From Acidobacteriota bacterium (GTDB taxonomy: Bacteria; Acidobacteriota; Thermoanaerobaculia; Multivoradales; JAHEKO01): a stretch of 9,416 nt of DNA. Each line of letters opens with the position of its first letter. The first letter of the stretch is position 1. The translations under genes and the position numbers were made by a program. Shown one piece after another: positions 1 through 5,782 of this stretch. A model generated the notes under the pieces. That model saw nothing but the letters and a program-made list of their open reading frames with translations, was not told where the DNA came from and did no database searches. The DNA lies in assembly GCA_030610025.1 (NCBI GenBank), contig JAUWSP010000069.1:1-9416 (forward strand), read 5' to 3'.

Positions 1-1
1 C

Positions 2-313
2 CGCCCCGGACGAGGGTGGATCAAGGCCGCGGTCCTGATAACGCTGCTCCTCGTGTTGGGTTGGGACCTGACCCGCGAACCTGCGAAGCAGTGGTCGGCC
101 TGCTTAATGCTGCAGGGGATCGATCTCTACCAACAGACTGTTTCCCCTGGGCTCTCGAGAGTTGGTGTTCGATGCCGCTTCGAGCCTACGTGCAGTCGCT
201 ATTCGGCTGCGTCGATCGAGAAATATGGTGCCCTGAAGGGAGGGTGGCGTAGCGCCCGGCGTCTGGTGCGTTGCGGGCCGTGGACGCCGGCGGGAACGAT
301 CGATGAACCATGA
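2..313 (+). CDS. yidD: Membrane protein insertion efficiency factor YidD (5' partial)
   Basis: YidD helps the Sec/YidC pathway insert inner-membrane proteins. The frame is open to the left window edge, so the true start lies upstream; 103 residues are visible. They begin with a hydrophobic stretch (AAVLITLLLVLGW, visible residues 9-21) that looks like an N-terminal membrane helix or anchor. The YidD core follows: GIDLYQQTVSP, then the hallmark CRFEPTCSRY, then KYGALKGGW and the C-terminal RCGPWTPAGT, ending in TGA at 311-313. The first in-frame start codon inside the window is a GTG at 53, but it falls within the hydrophobic segment and would cut the anchor, so I treat the gene as partial. 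E. coli YidD is about 85 aa and lacks so hydrophobic an N-terminus. The neighbours are not the classical rnpA/yidC, at least on the downstream side. Family call is secure; the start is unknown. Confidence 0.9.
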   Translation, partial: RPGRGWIKAAVLITLLLVLGWDLTREPAKQWSACLMLQGIDLYQQTVSPGLSRVGVRCRFEPTCSRYSAASIEKYGALKGGWRSARRLVRCGPWTPAGTIDEP

Positions 314-514
314 GGTAGAGGGGCCGAGAGGCCATGTGTGGTGTGGATCGTAGGGTGGCCGGACTTGCGTAAGAGACCTGAGGACCCAGGACCCAAGCCC
401 CAGGACGGGCGGTGGGGCGGGTAGGTGCGGGGACGATGTCGAACCAGCCCTACCGCATGGCATGAGCTGGTGCTAGCATACGCCGCGCCCGTCGCGACCC
501 GAACCCCGTTAGCC
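314..514. other. Gene-free stretch between yidD and the DUF971 gene
   Basis: These 201 nt hold no convincing coding frame. A GTG at 425 extends the DUF971 frame upstream, but those 30 residues look non-coding. A small hairpin (GGCC stem, GAGA loop) lies at 322-333, without a T run. A degenerate 7-nt repeat tract follows at 381-426. TAGCAT at 474-479, preceded by TGC, could be an extended -10 for the DUF971-ppi transcript, but no matching -35 is visible. Confidence 0.5.
381..426. repeat. Degenerate heptamer tract (AGGACCC-like)
   Basis: AGGACCC occurs twice in tandem (381-387, 388-394), followed by the related units AAGCCCC (395-401) and AGGACGG (402-408), and then a G-rich tail ending GGGTAGGT (419-426). 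A shortened relative of the AGGACGG...GGGTAGGT end appears at 1489-1501. The tandem units are seen directly; calling it a dispersed family is inference from two copies. Confidence 0.45.
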
Positions 515-844
515 ATGGAAAGCGTCCACCCCACAGAGAGCCGTCGACAGCCTGAGGCGCGGACGCTGCGGATACTCTGGAGCGACGGCCACGAAGCCGA
601 TTACGAATACGACTATCTACGAGGATTTTGTCCTTGTGCTGGTTGCCAGGGTCACGGAGCTCGCGAGGTCGAGTTCCAGGCGCCTGAGAGACCGGTGGAA
701 CCACTGACGATCCGCCCGGTTGGCAACTACGCTATCTCGTTTCATTGGACAGACACTCACTCCACCGGCATTTATCGATTCGATTTCCTGCGCAGCATCT
801 GTCCCTGTGACAGCTGTCGAGCCGAGCGGGGCGATGGTGCCTGA
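515..844 (+). CDS. DUF971 / GBBH-like N-terminal domain protein, zinc-binding type
   Basis: A 109-aa stand-alone protein of the DUF971 family, the domain found at the N-terminus of gamma-butyrobetaine hydroxylase. In that enzyme the domain binds a structural zinc through three Cys and one His. Here the equivalents are visible as C39-P-C41-x-x-C44 and a His in WTDTHSTG (H82). A second motif, C96-P-C98-x-x-C101, closes the protein and may hold another metal. Other family marks are WSDGHEADY (22-30) and EPVGNYAI-like RPVGNYAISF (67-76). The role of stand-alone DUF971 proteins is not well established; iron-sulfur or metal handling has been proposed. ATG 515 was chosen because homology begins shortly after it. 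No clear Shine-Dalgarno precedes it, so the start is less certain than the family. The gene ends 33 nt before the PPIase start, suggesting co-transcription. Confidence 0.82.
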   Translation: MESVHPTESRRQPEARTLRILWSDGHEADYEYDYLRGFCPCAGCQGHGAREVEFQAPERPVEPLTIRPVGNYAISFHWTDTHSTGIYRFDFLRSICPCDSCRAERGDGA

Positions 845-865
845 GCAACCGGTGGATCGGAAATG

Positions 866-872
866 AAAGGAG
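866..872 (+). promoter_or_regulatory. Ribosome binding site deciding the PPIase start
   Basis: AAAGGAG sits 5 nt before ATG 878. This favours 878 over the in-frame ATG at 863, which would contain the site within the coding region, and over ATG 887. Confidence 0.7.
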
Positions 873-877
873 CAGGA

Positions 878-1453
878 ATGCGAGCCATGACCCTTTGCTT
901 GTTGGGTGTTGTCGGTCTGACCCAGATCGCACGCGGCGAGAGTGCCGGAGAGGCGCCCCGTGTGGTGCTGGAGACGAATCACGGCAAGATCATCCTGGAG
1001 CTCTATCCCGACAAGGCGCCCCAGTCGGTGGAGAACTTCCTGGCCTATGTGGATGAGGGCTACTACAGCGGCACCATCTTTCACCGGGTGATCGACGGAT
1101 TCATGATCCAGGGCGGCGGTTTCACGGACGACATGATGAAGAAGCCGACCAAGAATGGCGTGCCCAACGAGGCCGACAACGGGCTCAAGAACTCGCGTGG
1201 CACGATCGCCATGGCCCGCACCAACGACCCCCACAGCGCCACGTCCCAGTTCTTCGTCAACATCGTGGACAATGGCCCACTCGACCATACCGACAAGACG
1301 CCTCGGGGATGGGGCTACACGGTCTTCGGCAAGGTGGTCGACGGCATGGATGTGGTCGACGCCATCGCCAAGGCTCCTACGGGTACGGTGGGACCCTTTC
1401 GCGACGTTCCAAGCGAGACAGTAGTCATCGTCTCCGCTCAGCGGTCGGAGTAG
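878..1453 (+). CDS. Exported cyclophilin-type peptidyl-prolyl cis-trans isomerase
   Basis: A 191-aa cyclophilin that isomerises X-Pro bonds during protein folding. Residues 1-20 form a short signal peptide (hydrophobic [11 protein letters not shown], likely cleavage near ARG-ES), so it probably acts in the periplasm, like E. coli PpiA. The catalytic domain runs from about residue 28 to 189. Visible signatures are [13 protein letters not shown] (36-48), [13 protein letters not shown] with the catalytic Arg at 70 and Gln at 78, SATSQFFVN with Q124 and F125-F126, and [17 protein letters not shown]. The segment DNGPLDHTD lacks the tryptophan found in cyclosporin-sensitive eukaryotic cyclophilins, as is usual in bacteria. 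Length and motif order are complete. The start is fixed by AAAGGAG 5 nt upstream. It lies just after the DUF971 gene and meets the 186-aa gene end-to-end across 56 nt. Confidence 0.93.
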   Translation: MRAMTLCLLGVVGLTQIARGESAGEAPRVVLETNHGKIILELYPDKAPQSVENFLAYVDEGYYSGTIFHRVIDGFMIQGGGFTDDMMKKPTKNGVPNEADNGLKNSRGTIAMARTNDPHSATSQFFVNIVDNGPLDHTDKTPRGWGYTVFGKVVDGMDVVDAIAKAPTGTVGPFRDVPSETVVIVSAQRSE

Positions 1454-1488
1454 GTACGGTCGCGGCGTAGGTACAGCCCCCGGGACTC

Positions 1489-1501
1489 AGGACGGGTAGG
1501 T
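1489..1501. repeat. Second copy of the intergenic G-rich motif
   Basis: AGGACGGGTAGGT here matches the AGGACGGG...TAGGT at 402-426, which carries 12 extra bases between the two halves. It sits in the 56-nt gap between two convergent genes. Similarity is exact but short, so chance cannot be excluded. Confidence 0.35.
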
Positions 1502-1509
1502 CGCCGCCC

Positions 1510-2070
1510 TTATTTCTTGGTCTTCTGGCGGATGAGGTCCAGGCAGGCCCAGAGGGTCTCTATCTGGTCCTTGCCGTGGGGCAAGGTGAGGTCTCTCCAG
1601 ACATCACGTGTTGCCGACAGCAACGCGTCGTGGTCCACTGGCAGGTCGCGTTCGATGATTCGACGCAGGGCTACCAATAGATCGCTGGTGGTCCACAAGG
1701 CCGGCTGTTTGCCTGCCAACTCTTGCCAACCGATACGCAGTGCGTCCATCTGTCGTCGAGCCGTCTCGGAGCGCCCCGAGGCTGCTTGCAGCCGAACGAT
1801 CTCCGGGTAGGACTCGAAGACTCTCTGGTCAGGCAACGTACGGTCGCCGATGACCTGCCAATGCTGGGGCAGGAGCTCTGCCTTGCGAACCTGCATCATG
1901 AGGGCATCGAAGCGCGCTACCGCAAGCTCGGAGAAGAGAGCGCCGAGGGTGGGCAGGTCTTCGCCCTCCGCCCACCGGGCGATCTCGGCCTGAGAAGGAA
2001 GGGCTCGAACTGTCTCGGCCGGCGAATCTCCGGATGGAGGGTTGCCGGCGTTGACTGTGCTGTCGGTCAT
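1510..2070 (-). CDS. Hypothetical protein, 186 aa, directly downstream of tRNA-Leu
   Basis: I do not recognise this family. The protein looks soluble: no signal peptide and no membrane segment. After a Pro/Ser-rich leader (about residues 1-27) it appears largely helical, with short motifs such as [34 protein letters not shown] and a basic tail ending RQKTKK. Codon use resembles the neighbours, with GC-rich third positions, which supports it as a real gene despite the long opposite-strand frames. ATG 2070 is the only sensible start; the next in-frame ATGs come well inside the conserved-looking part. There is no visible Shine-Dalgarno, and the start lies 11 nt past the tRNA CCA end, so it probably shares the secG-tRNA transcript and would be left with a very short leader after tRNA 3' processing. 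Confidence 0.7.
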   Translation of the reverse strand: MTDSTVNAGNPPSGDSPAETVRALPSQAEIARWAEGEDLPTLGALFSELAVARFDALMMQVRKAELLPQHWQVIGDRTLPDQRVFESYPEIVRLQAASGRSETARRQMDALRIGWQELAGKQPALWTTSDLLVALRRIIERDLPVDHDALLSATRDVWRDLTLPHGKDQIETLWACLDLIRQKTKK

Positions 2071-2081
2071 GGTGGAAGGGA

Positions 2082-2166
2082 TGGTGCCGAAGGCCGGACT
2101 CGAACCGGCACGGGTTGCCCCACACGCCCCTCAAGCGTGCGCGTCTACCAATTCCGCCACTTCGGC
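2082..2166 (-). tRNA. tRNA-Leu (anticodon GAG), CCA encoded
   Basis: On the minus strand the acceptor stem GCCGAAG (2166-2160) pairs with CTTCGGC (2092-2086), followed by discriminator A and an encoded CCA (2084-2082). The D-arm contains GGCGGAATTGGTAGACGC. The anticodon stem is CACGC/GCGTG around loop TTGAGGG, giving anticodon GAG, which reads CUC/CUU leucine codons. A long variable arm (GGGGCAACCC), typical of class II tRNAs, precedes the T-arm GCCGG-TTCGAGT-CCGGC. All stems are intact. It lies 74 nt downstream of secG on the same strand. E. coli has the same pairing: leuU, also GAG, follows secG. Confidence 0.97.
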
Positions 2167-2176
2167 GCAGTCGGGA

Positions 2177-2182
2177 ATTCTA
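2177..2182 (-). promoter_or_regulatory. Possible -10 element for tRNA-Leu
   Basis: TAGAAT on the minus strand (5 of 6 matches to TATAAT) ends 10 nt before the first tRNA base, leaving a leader of only a few bases, as is common for tRNA genes. A TTGACC further upstream (21-nt spacer) is a poor -35 because of spacing. Read-through from secG is an alternative or additional source of transcript. Confidence 0.35.
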
Positions 2183-2240
2183 ACAACATCTTCCGACCAC
2201 CGCGGTCAACGCTCGCAACGTCAGGCCGACTCGGGGCCCG

Positions 2241-2663
2241 CTACTGCTCCTCGGGTGGTGGCGGGGTCTCCTCTGAAAGTTCCTCTTCTGCCGCGATGAT
2301 CGCGGCCGCCTCTTCTTCGGCGGCTTCCGTAACGGCCTCTTCGACAACTTCCTCGGCCGCCATGCCGTCGTCCGTTGCCGGTATTGAAACCGGTTCCGCG
2401 GCCTCCTCCACCGTGCTCATGACGGAGCTCTGGCTGCTGCCGGTCTGCAGGAAGCCGATGGCCATGGTGGTGAGAATGAAGCCGACGAAGCCCGCCACGG
2501 TCATCTTGTGCAGGATGGTGGCAGCGCCTCGGGCCCCAAAGGCGGCCTGCGTGGTGCCGCCGCCGAAGACGGAAAGATCGGCTCCCTTACCCTGTTGCAG
2601 AAGAACGACCAGGATCAGGAACAGACAGATGACAACGTGAATCGCGTAGACAATATAGATCAC
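2241..2663 (-). CDS. secG: Protein translocase subunit SecG with long acidic tail
   Basis: SecG is the small, auxiliary membrane subunit of the SecYEG channel. The 140-aa product shows both family helices: TM1 about residues 2-22 and TM2 about 56-72. Between them lies the conserved cytoplasmic loop, with LLQQGKGADLS (21-31), FGGGTTQAAFGARG (33-46) and LHKMT (51-55). Residues 76-140 form an extension with 20 Asp/Glu, no Lys/Arg, many Ala and a Pro run near the end (TPPPPEEQ). From the known SecG topology this tail should lie outside the cytoplasm. Typical SecG is about 70-110 aa. The start is GTG 2663, supported by a good ribosome binding site. It begins 18 nt after tpiA ends and is followed by tRNA-Leu, so it is probably the last protein gene of the glycolytic run before the tRNA. 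Confidence 0.93.
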   Translation of the reverse strand: MIYIVYAIHVVICLFLILVVLLQQGKGADLSVFGGGTTQAAFGARGAATILHKMTVAGFVGFILTTMAIGFLQTGSSQSSVMSTVEEAAEPVSIPATDDGMAAEEVVEEAVTEAAEEEAAAIIAAEEELSEETPPPPEEQ

Positions 2664-2670
2664 AACCGTT

Positions 2671-2677
2671 ACCTCCC
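2671..2677 (-). promoter_or_regulatory. Ribosome binding site supporting the GTG start of secG
   Basis: GGGAGGT on the minus strand, 7 nt before GTG 2663. It decides in favour of the rare start codon, and no ATG lies nearby in frame. The site falls in the 18-nt gap between tpiA and secG. Confidence 0.65.
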
Positions 2678-2681
2678 GGGC

Positions 2682-3440
2682 TCAAGAGTCTGAGCCGCAG
2701 CTGCGAATGATAGCGAGGAATTTCTCCGGGTCAAGGCTAGCGCCTCCGACCAGAAAGCCGTCGAGGTCGGGTTTCGAGATCAATTCGGCGGCATTTTGGG
2801 GATTTACGGAGCCGCCATAGAGGATCCGTTTCGCTTCAGCGGCATTCTCATCCAGCATCTCGACAAGTAAGCCTCGCAGGAATGCGTGGGCCTCCTGGGC
2901 GATCTCCGGAGTTGCCGTCTCGCCGGTGCCGATGGCCCAGATCGGCTCGTAGGCCAGCGTGAAGGTCGCGGGCCCCGCGGTCAAGGCGGCTCGCAGTTGG
3001 CGCTCCAGGACCTCGAAGGTACGGCCGGCCTGTCGCTCGGCCTGGGTCTCGCCGACGCAGATCAGGGGAGTCAGGCCGTACCGGAGGGCCGCGACAGCCT
3101 TCTGACGAACGAGATCATCGCTTTCGTCGTGATCCTGGCGCCGTTCGCTATGACCGCATAGAACCCAGGTGCACCCGGAGTCCACGAGCTGGAGTCCCGA
3201 GACATCTCCGGTATGGGCGCCCTTCTCGTCCGGGTGGATGTCCTGGCCTCCCAGGCCCACCTCGCTGCCCTCCAAAGCGGCGGCCACGGTGGCGAGCAGC
3301 GGAAAGGAGGGGAAGAGGACGACGTCGGCTGGCAGTGCACCACCGGCGAGAAAGGTCTCGCAAAACCGTTGTGCATCGTCCCGAACGAAATGCATCTTCC
3401 AATTACCACCCACCAGGGGTCTGCGTCGGTTGGGGCTCAT
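2682..3440 (-). CDS. tpiA: Triosephosphate isomerase
   Basis: Interconverts dihydroxyacetone phosphate and glyceraldehyde-3-phosphate in glycolysis and gluconeogenesis. The 252-aa product has normal TIM-barrel length. Visible active-site elements are GGNWKMH (substrate-binding N13 and K15), LCGHSERR with the electrophile H97, and AYEPIWAIGTG with the catalytic base E165 and the start of flexible loop 6. Near the C-terminus are YGGSVN and GFLVGGASL, the phosphate-binding strands. ATG 3440 overlaps the pgk stop as ATGA (4-nt overlap), and GGAGAAG lies 5 nt upstream inside pgk, so translation is probably coupled. An in-frame extension upstream to 3602 is the wrong frame of pgk and is not coding. 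A small deviation is GAHTGDVS where GAYTGEVS-like sequence is usual. Confidence 0.97.
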   Translation of the reverse strand: MSPNRRRPLVGGNWKMHFVRDDAQRFCETFLAGGALPADVVLFPSFPLLATVAAALEGSEVGLGGQDIHPDEKGAHTGDVSGLQLVDSGCTWVLCGHSERRQDHDESDDLVRQKAVAALRYGLTPLICVGETQAERQAGRTFEVLERQLRAALTAGPATFTLAYEPIWAIGTGETATPEIAQEAHAFLRGLLVEMLDENAAEAKRILYGGSVNPQNAAELISKPDLDGFLVGGASLDPEKFLAIIRSCGSDS

Positions 3441-4636
3441 GATGTCTTCTCCAGGGCTACGAGACCGGGCAGCGGCTTGCCGGCCAGGAATTCGAGGGAG
3501 GCTCCTCCGCCGGTGGAGATATGGCTGATCCGATCGGCCACACCGGCCCGCCGAACCGCCGCCACCGTTTCGCCACCACCGACAACCGTGAAGCCATCGC
3601 ATTTCGCGACAGCTTCGGCAACCGCGACGGTGCCGGCGTCGAACGGGGGTATCTCAAAGACGCCCATCGGGCCGTTCCAGAGAACGGTCTTGGAGCCCGC
3701 TAGAGCCTCACCGATGGCGAGGCGGGCGATCTTTCCGATATCCACCGCCTTGGCGCCTTCGGGAACCTTGCCCGGGCTTACTGTCTCGATCGCTTGCGGA
3801 TTGTCCAGGTCGTCTGTCACCACCAGGTCCGCGGGCAGGAGGACGCGGATGTCGGCCGCCTGGGCGCGGTGCAGGATATCCCTGGCTACGTCCAACCTGT
3901 CGTACTCGACCAGCGAGTCGGCGAGGTCGTAGCCGAGGGAGGCGAGAAAGGTGTTGGCCATGCCACCGCCCAGGACGAGCACATCGAGGCGATCCAGCAA
4001 ATTGCTGATGGTCGCGAGCTTGTCGCCGATCTTGGCGCCTCCGACGATGGCGGTGAAGGGTCGCTCTGGCTCGCCCAGCAAACTGCCGAGTGTCACGACC
4101 TCGTCGACCATGAGACGGCCGGCCGCCTTGCGTTCGATGCGCTCGGCGACACCGACGACCGATGCATGGGCGCGGTGAGCGGTGCCGAAAGCGTCGTTGA
4201 CGTAGACCTGTCCCAGCTCAGCCAGACGGGTCGCCAACTCGGGATCGTTGGTCGTTTCACCGGGGTGAAAGCGTAGGTTCTCCAACAGGCAGACTCGTCC
4301 CGGCTCGAGAAGTGCCACCTGATCGCGAGCCAGCTGGCCGACACAATCCTCGGCGAACGCGACTTCTTCTTCGAGCAGCTCGCCCAGGGCTGCGGCCACC
4401 GGACGCAGCGAGAACTCGGGGTCGACCTGCCCTTTGGGTCGGCCGGAGTGGGACATGAGCAGGACCCTGGCGCCGGCGGCCTTGAGCTCTCGGATGGTCG
4501 GCAAGGCCGCGCGGAGCCTGGTGTCATCCATGACCCTGCCGCCGGCAAGGGGTACGTTGAAGTCCACCCGAACCAGCGTCGGCACGCCTTCGAGGTTGTC
4601 GAGATCCAGATCGTCGAGGGTCAGGATGTCGGTCAT
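3437..4636 (-). CDS. pgk: Phosphoglycerate kinase
   Basis: Transfers phosphate from 1,3-bisphosphoglycerate to ADP, the first ATP-yielding step of glycolysis. The 399-aa length is typical. Seen in order: LVRVDFNVPL (21-30), DDTRLRAALPTI (37-48), the SHSGRPKG substrate loop (62-69, usually SHLGRPKG), VGGAKIGDKLATISNLL, LGGGMANTFL, VLWNGPMGVFE, and the nucleotide-site glycine motifs GGGETVAAV (from about 353) and HISTGGGASLEF (around 376). In-frame TTG 4660 and GTG 4642 exist. ATG 4636 is preferred because GGAGA lies 7 nt upstream and family homology starts a few residues later. It follows gap by 42 nt and overlaps tpiA by 4 nt. There is no TIM fusion: the two enzymes are separate chains here, unlike in some bacteria such as Thermotoga. 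Confidence 0.97.
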   Translation of the reverse strand: MTDILTLDDLDLDNLEGVPTLVRVDFNVPLAGGRVMDDTRLRAALPTIRELKAAGARVLLMSHSGRPKGQVDPEFSLRPVAAALGELLEEEVAFAEDCVGQLARDQVALLEPGRVCLLENLRFHPGETTNDPELATRLAELGQVYVNDAFGTAHRAHASVVGVAERIERKAAGRLMVDEVVTLGSLLGEPERPFTAIVGGAKIGDKLATISNLLDRLDVLVLGGGMANTFLASLGYDLADSLVEYDRLDVARDILHRAQAADIRVLLPADLVVTDDLDNPQAIETVSPGKVPEGAKAVDIGKIARLAIGEALAGSKTVLWNGPMGVFEIPPFDAGTVAVAEAVAKCDGFTVVGGGETVAAVRRAGVADRISHISTGGGASLEFLAGKPLPGLVALEKTS

Positions 4637-4678
4637 TGTCACGTCTCCATATCCGGTCAAGGGCGAAACGCAGAGCGG

Positions 4679-5683
4679 CTAGAGGCTCTGTCCCAGAAAC
4701 TCGAGAGTGTCGGCCAGTCGACTGGCGTGACCGAACTCGTTGTCATACCAGGCCACGACGCGGGTCATCCCGCCATCGACGCGAGAGGTCAGGGGCAGGT
4801 CCATGATGGCCGAATGGGGATCGCCGATGAAGTCGCTGGAGACCAACTCCTCTTGCGTGACCGCCAGGATTCCAGCCAGCTCACCGTCTGCGGCCTGCGA
4901 GAAAGCCAGGTTGACGTCGGCTGGATCAGGGCGCGCCTCGAGGCTCGCCACGAGATCGATGAGAGACACGTTCGGAGTCGGCACGCGAATGGCAAAGCCG
5001 TCGAGCCGGCCTTCGAACCCCGGCAGGATCCGATGAATGGCCTGGTTGGCACTCGTCGTGGTCGGGATCATGTTGAGGGTCGCGGTGCGTGCCCGGCGCG
5101 GGTCGGGATGCGGGTAGCTCAGAAGGCGCTGGTTGTTGTTGTAGCTGTGGACCGTGTTGAACAGGCCTCGGCGAAGACCGAAACGGGCGTCGAGGACGCT
5201 GACCATGGGTGCCAGACAGTTGGTCGTGCAGGAGGCCCCGCTGAGCAGATGGTGCCGCTGGGGCTCATAGGCCTTCTGATTGATCCCCATGCAGAGCGTC
5301 AGGTCCAGGCCCTCGGCGTTGGCTGAGACCACCACTTTGCTCACCGATCCGCGAAGATGTGCTGCGGTGGCCTCCCGGTCGAGGCACGTACCGGTGGCGT
5401 CGACGACAATGCGGGGCTCGAGATCGAGCCAGGGGATGCGGCCCGGATCGGGCTCGTTGAAGACCGGGATGCGCCGCCCGTCGATCAGGAGCGAATCGCC
5501 GGCTGCTTCTACTTTGCCGGCAAAAGGGCCGTGAACGGTATCCCGAGCCAGCAGGTTGGCGAGTTGTGGGGCCGAAGCCAGGTCGTTGACGGCCACGAGC
5601 TCGAGCCCGGGTCTCCGGGTCACGACGCGCACCAGCGCGCGGCCTATACGACCGACTCCGTTGAGGGCAAAAGGGATGGGCAT
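4679..5683 (-). CDS. gap: Glyceraldehyde-3-phosphate dehydrogenase (somewhat divergent)
   Basis: Oxidatively phosphorylates glyceraldehyde-3-phosphate with NAD(P). The 334-aa product carries the Rossmann motif NGVGRIGR (8-15, usually NGFGRIGR) and D34 in VNDL, which favours NAD. The catalytic Cys is in SGASCTTNC (C152) and the His is in TVHSY (H179). Also present are RRARTATLNMIPTTTSA, RVPTPNVSLIDL, SSDFIGDPHSAIMD and the C-terminal WYDNEFGHASR. Several family-typical residues differ (SNASCTTN, SAP, EATGVF, DNEWGYSNR), and HSAI near the C-terminus also occurs in erythrose-4-phosphate dehydrogenase. Position beside pgk and tpiA argues for GAPDH. ATG 5683 fits homology; ATG 5728 would add 15 residues and would lie upstream of a plausible -10. 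It is the first gene of the minus-strand run. Confidence 0.93.
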   Translation of the reverse strand: MPIPFALNGVGRIGRALVRVVTRRPGLELVAVNDLASAPQLANLLARDTVHGPFAGKVEAAGDSLLIDGRRIPVFNEPDPGRIPWLDLEPRIVVDATGTCLDREATAAHLRGSVSKVVVSANAEGLDLTLCMGINQKAYEPQRHHLLSGASCTTNCLAPMVSVLDARFGLRRGLFNTVHSYNNNQRLLSYPHPDPRRARTATLNMIPTTTSANQAIHRILPGFEGRLDGFAIRVPTPNVSLIDLVASLEARPDPADVNLAFSQAADGELAGILAVTQEELVSSDFIGDPHSAIMDLPLTSRVDGGMTRVVAWYDNEFGHASRLADTLEFLGQSL

Positions 5684-5782
5684 GGTGTTTGGCGGGCCTT
5701 CTCGGCGAGGCAGAAATTCTATCAGCATCCCTGGCGACCAGTGGCATCGGGAGCCGCCAATGCTAGGCTATTCTCGGTTGTG
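5684..5782. promoter_or_regulatory. Divergent promoter region between gap and tsaD
   Basis: These 99 nt separate divergent starts. For gap, TAGAAT on the minus strand (5721-5716) is a good -10 match, giving a short leader before ATG 5683. For tsaD, TGCTAGGCT at 5761-5769 is a weak extended -10 and would leave only a few leader bases. Neither has a convincing -35. The tsaD ATG lacks a clear Shine-Dalgarno, consistent with a very short leader. Confidence 0.35.

Noticed and set aside
322..333. GGCC-GAGA-GGCC hairpin after yidD as a terminator
   Set aside because: Only 4 bp of stem and no T run. Too weak to call.
425..514. GTG 425 as the DUF971 start
   Set aside because: The extra 30 residues come from the G-rich repeat tail and show no family similarity. 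ATG 515 fits the domain start.
617..1288. Minus-strand open frame (223 codons)
   Set aside because: Antisense shadow of the DUF971 and cyclophilin genes, with no recognisable domain.
1462..1507. GCGGCG/CGCCGC inverted repeat as a bidirectional terminator between convergent genes
   Set aside because: A 34-nt loop and no T tracts; a short GC repeat is expected by chance at this composition.
2082..2166. tRNA-Leu as an integration site for a mobile element
   Set aside because: No integrase, no direct repeat of the tRNA 3' end and no composition change nearby. The flanks are housekeeping genes.
1723..2640. Long plus-strand open frame (305 codons)
   Set aside because: It runs antisense through the 186-aa gene, the tRNA and secG. 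Its translation includes the familiar artefact of a reverse-read tRNA, and secG homology on the other strand is clear.
4448..5326. Long plus-strand open frame (292 codons)
   Set aside because: Antisense to the 5' end of pgk and most of gap, both securely identified. Such frames are expected in GC-rich genes.
5357..5782. Upstream in-frame extension of tsaD
   Set aside because: It lies antisense to the start of gap and shows no TsaD homology. The family begins at ATG 5783.
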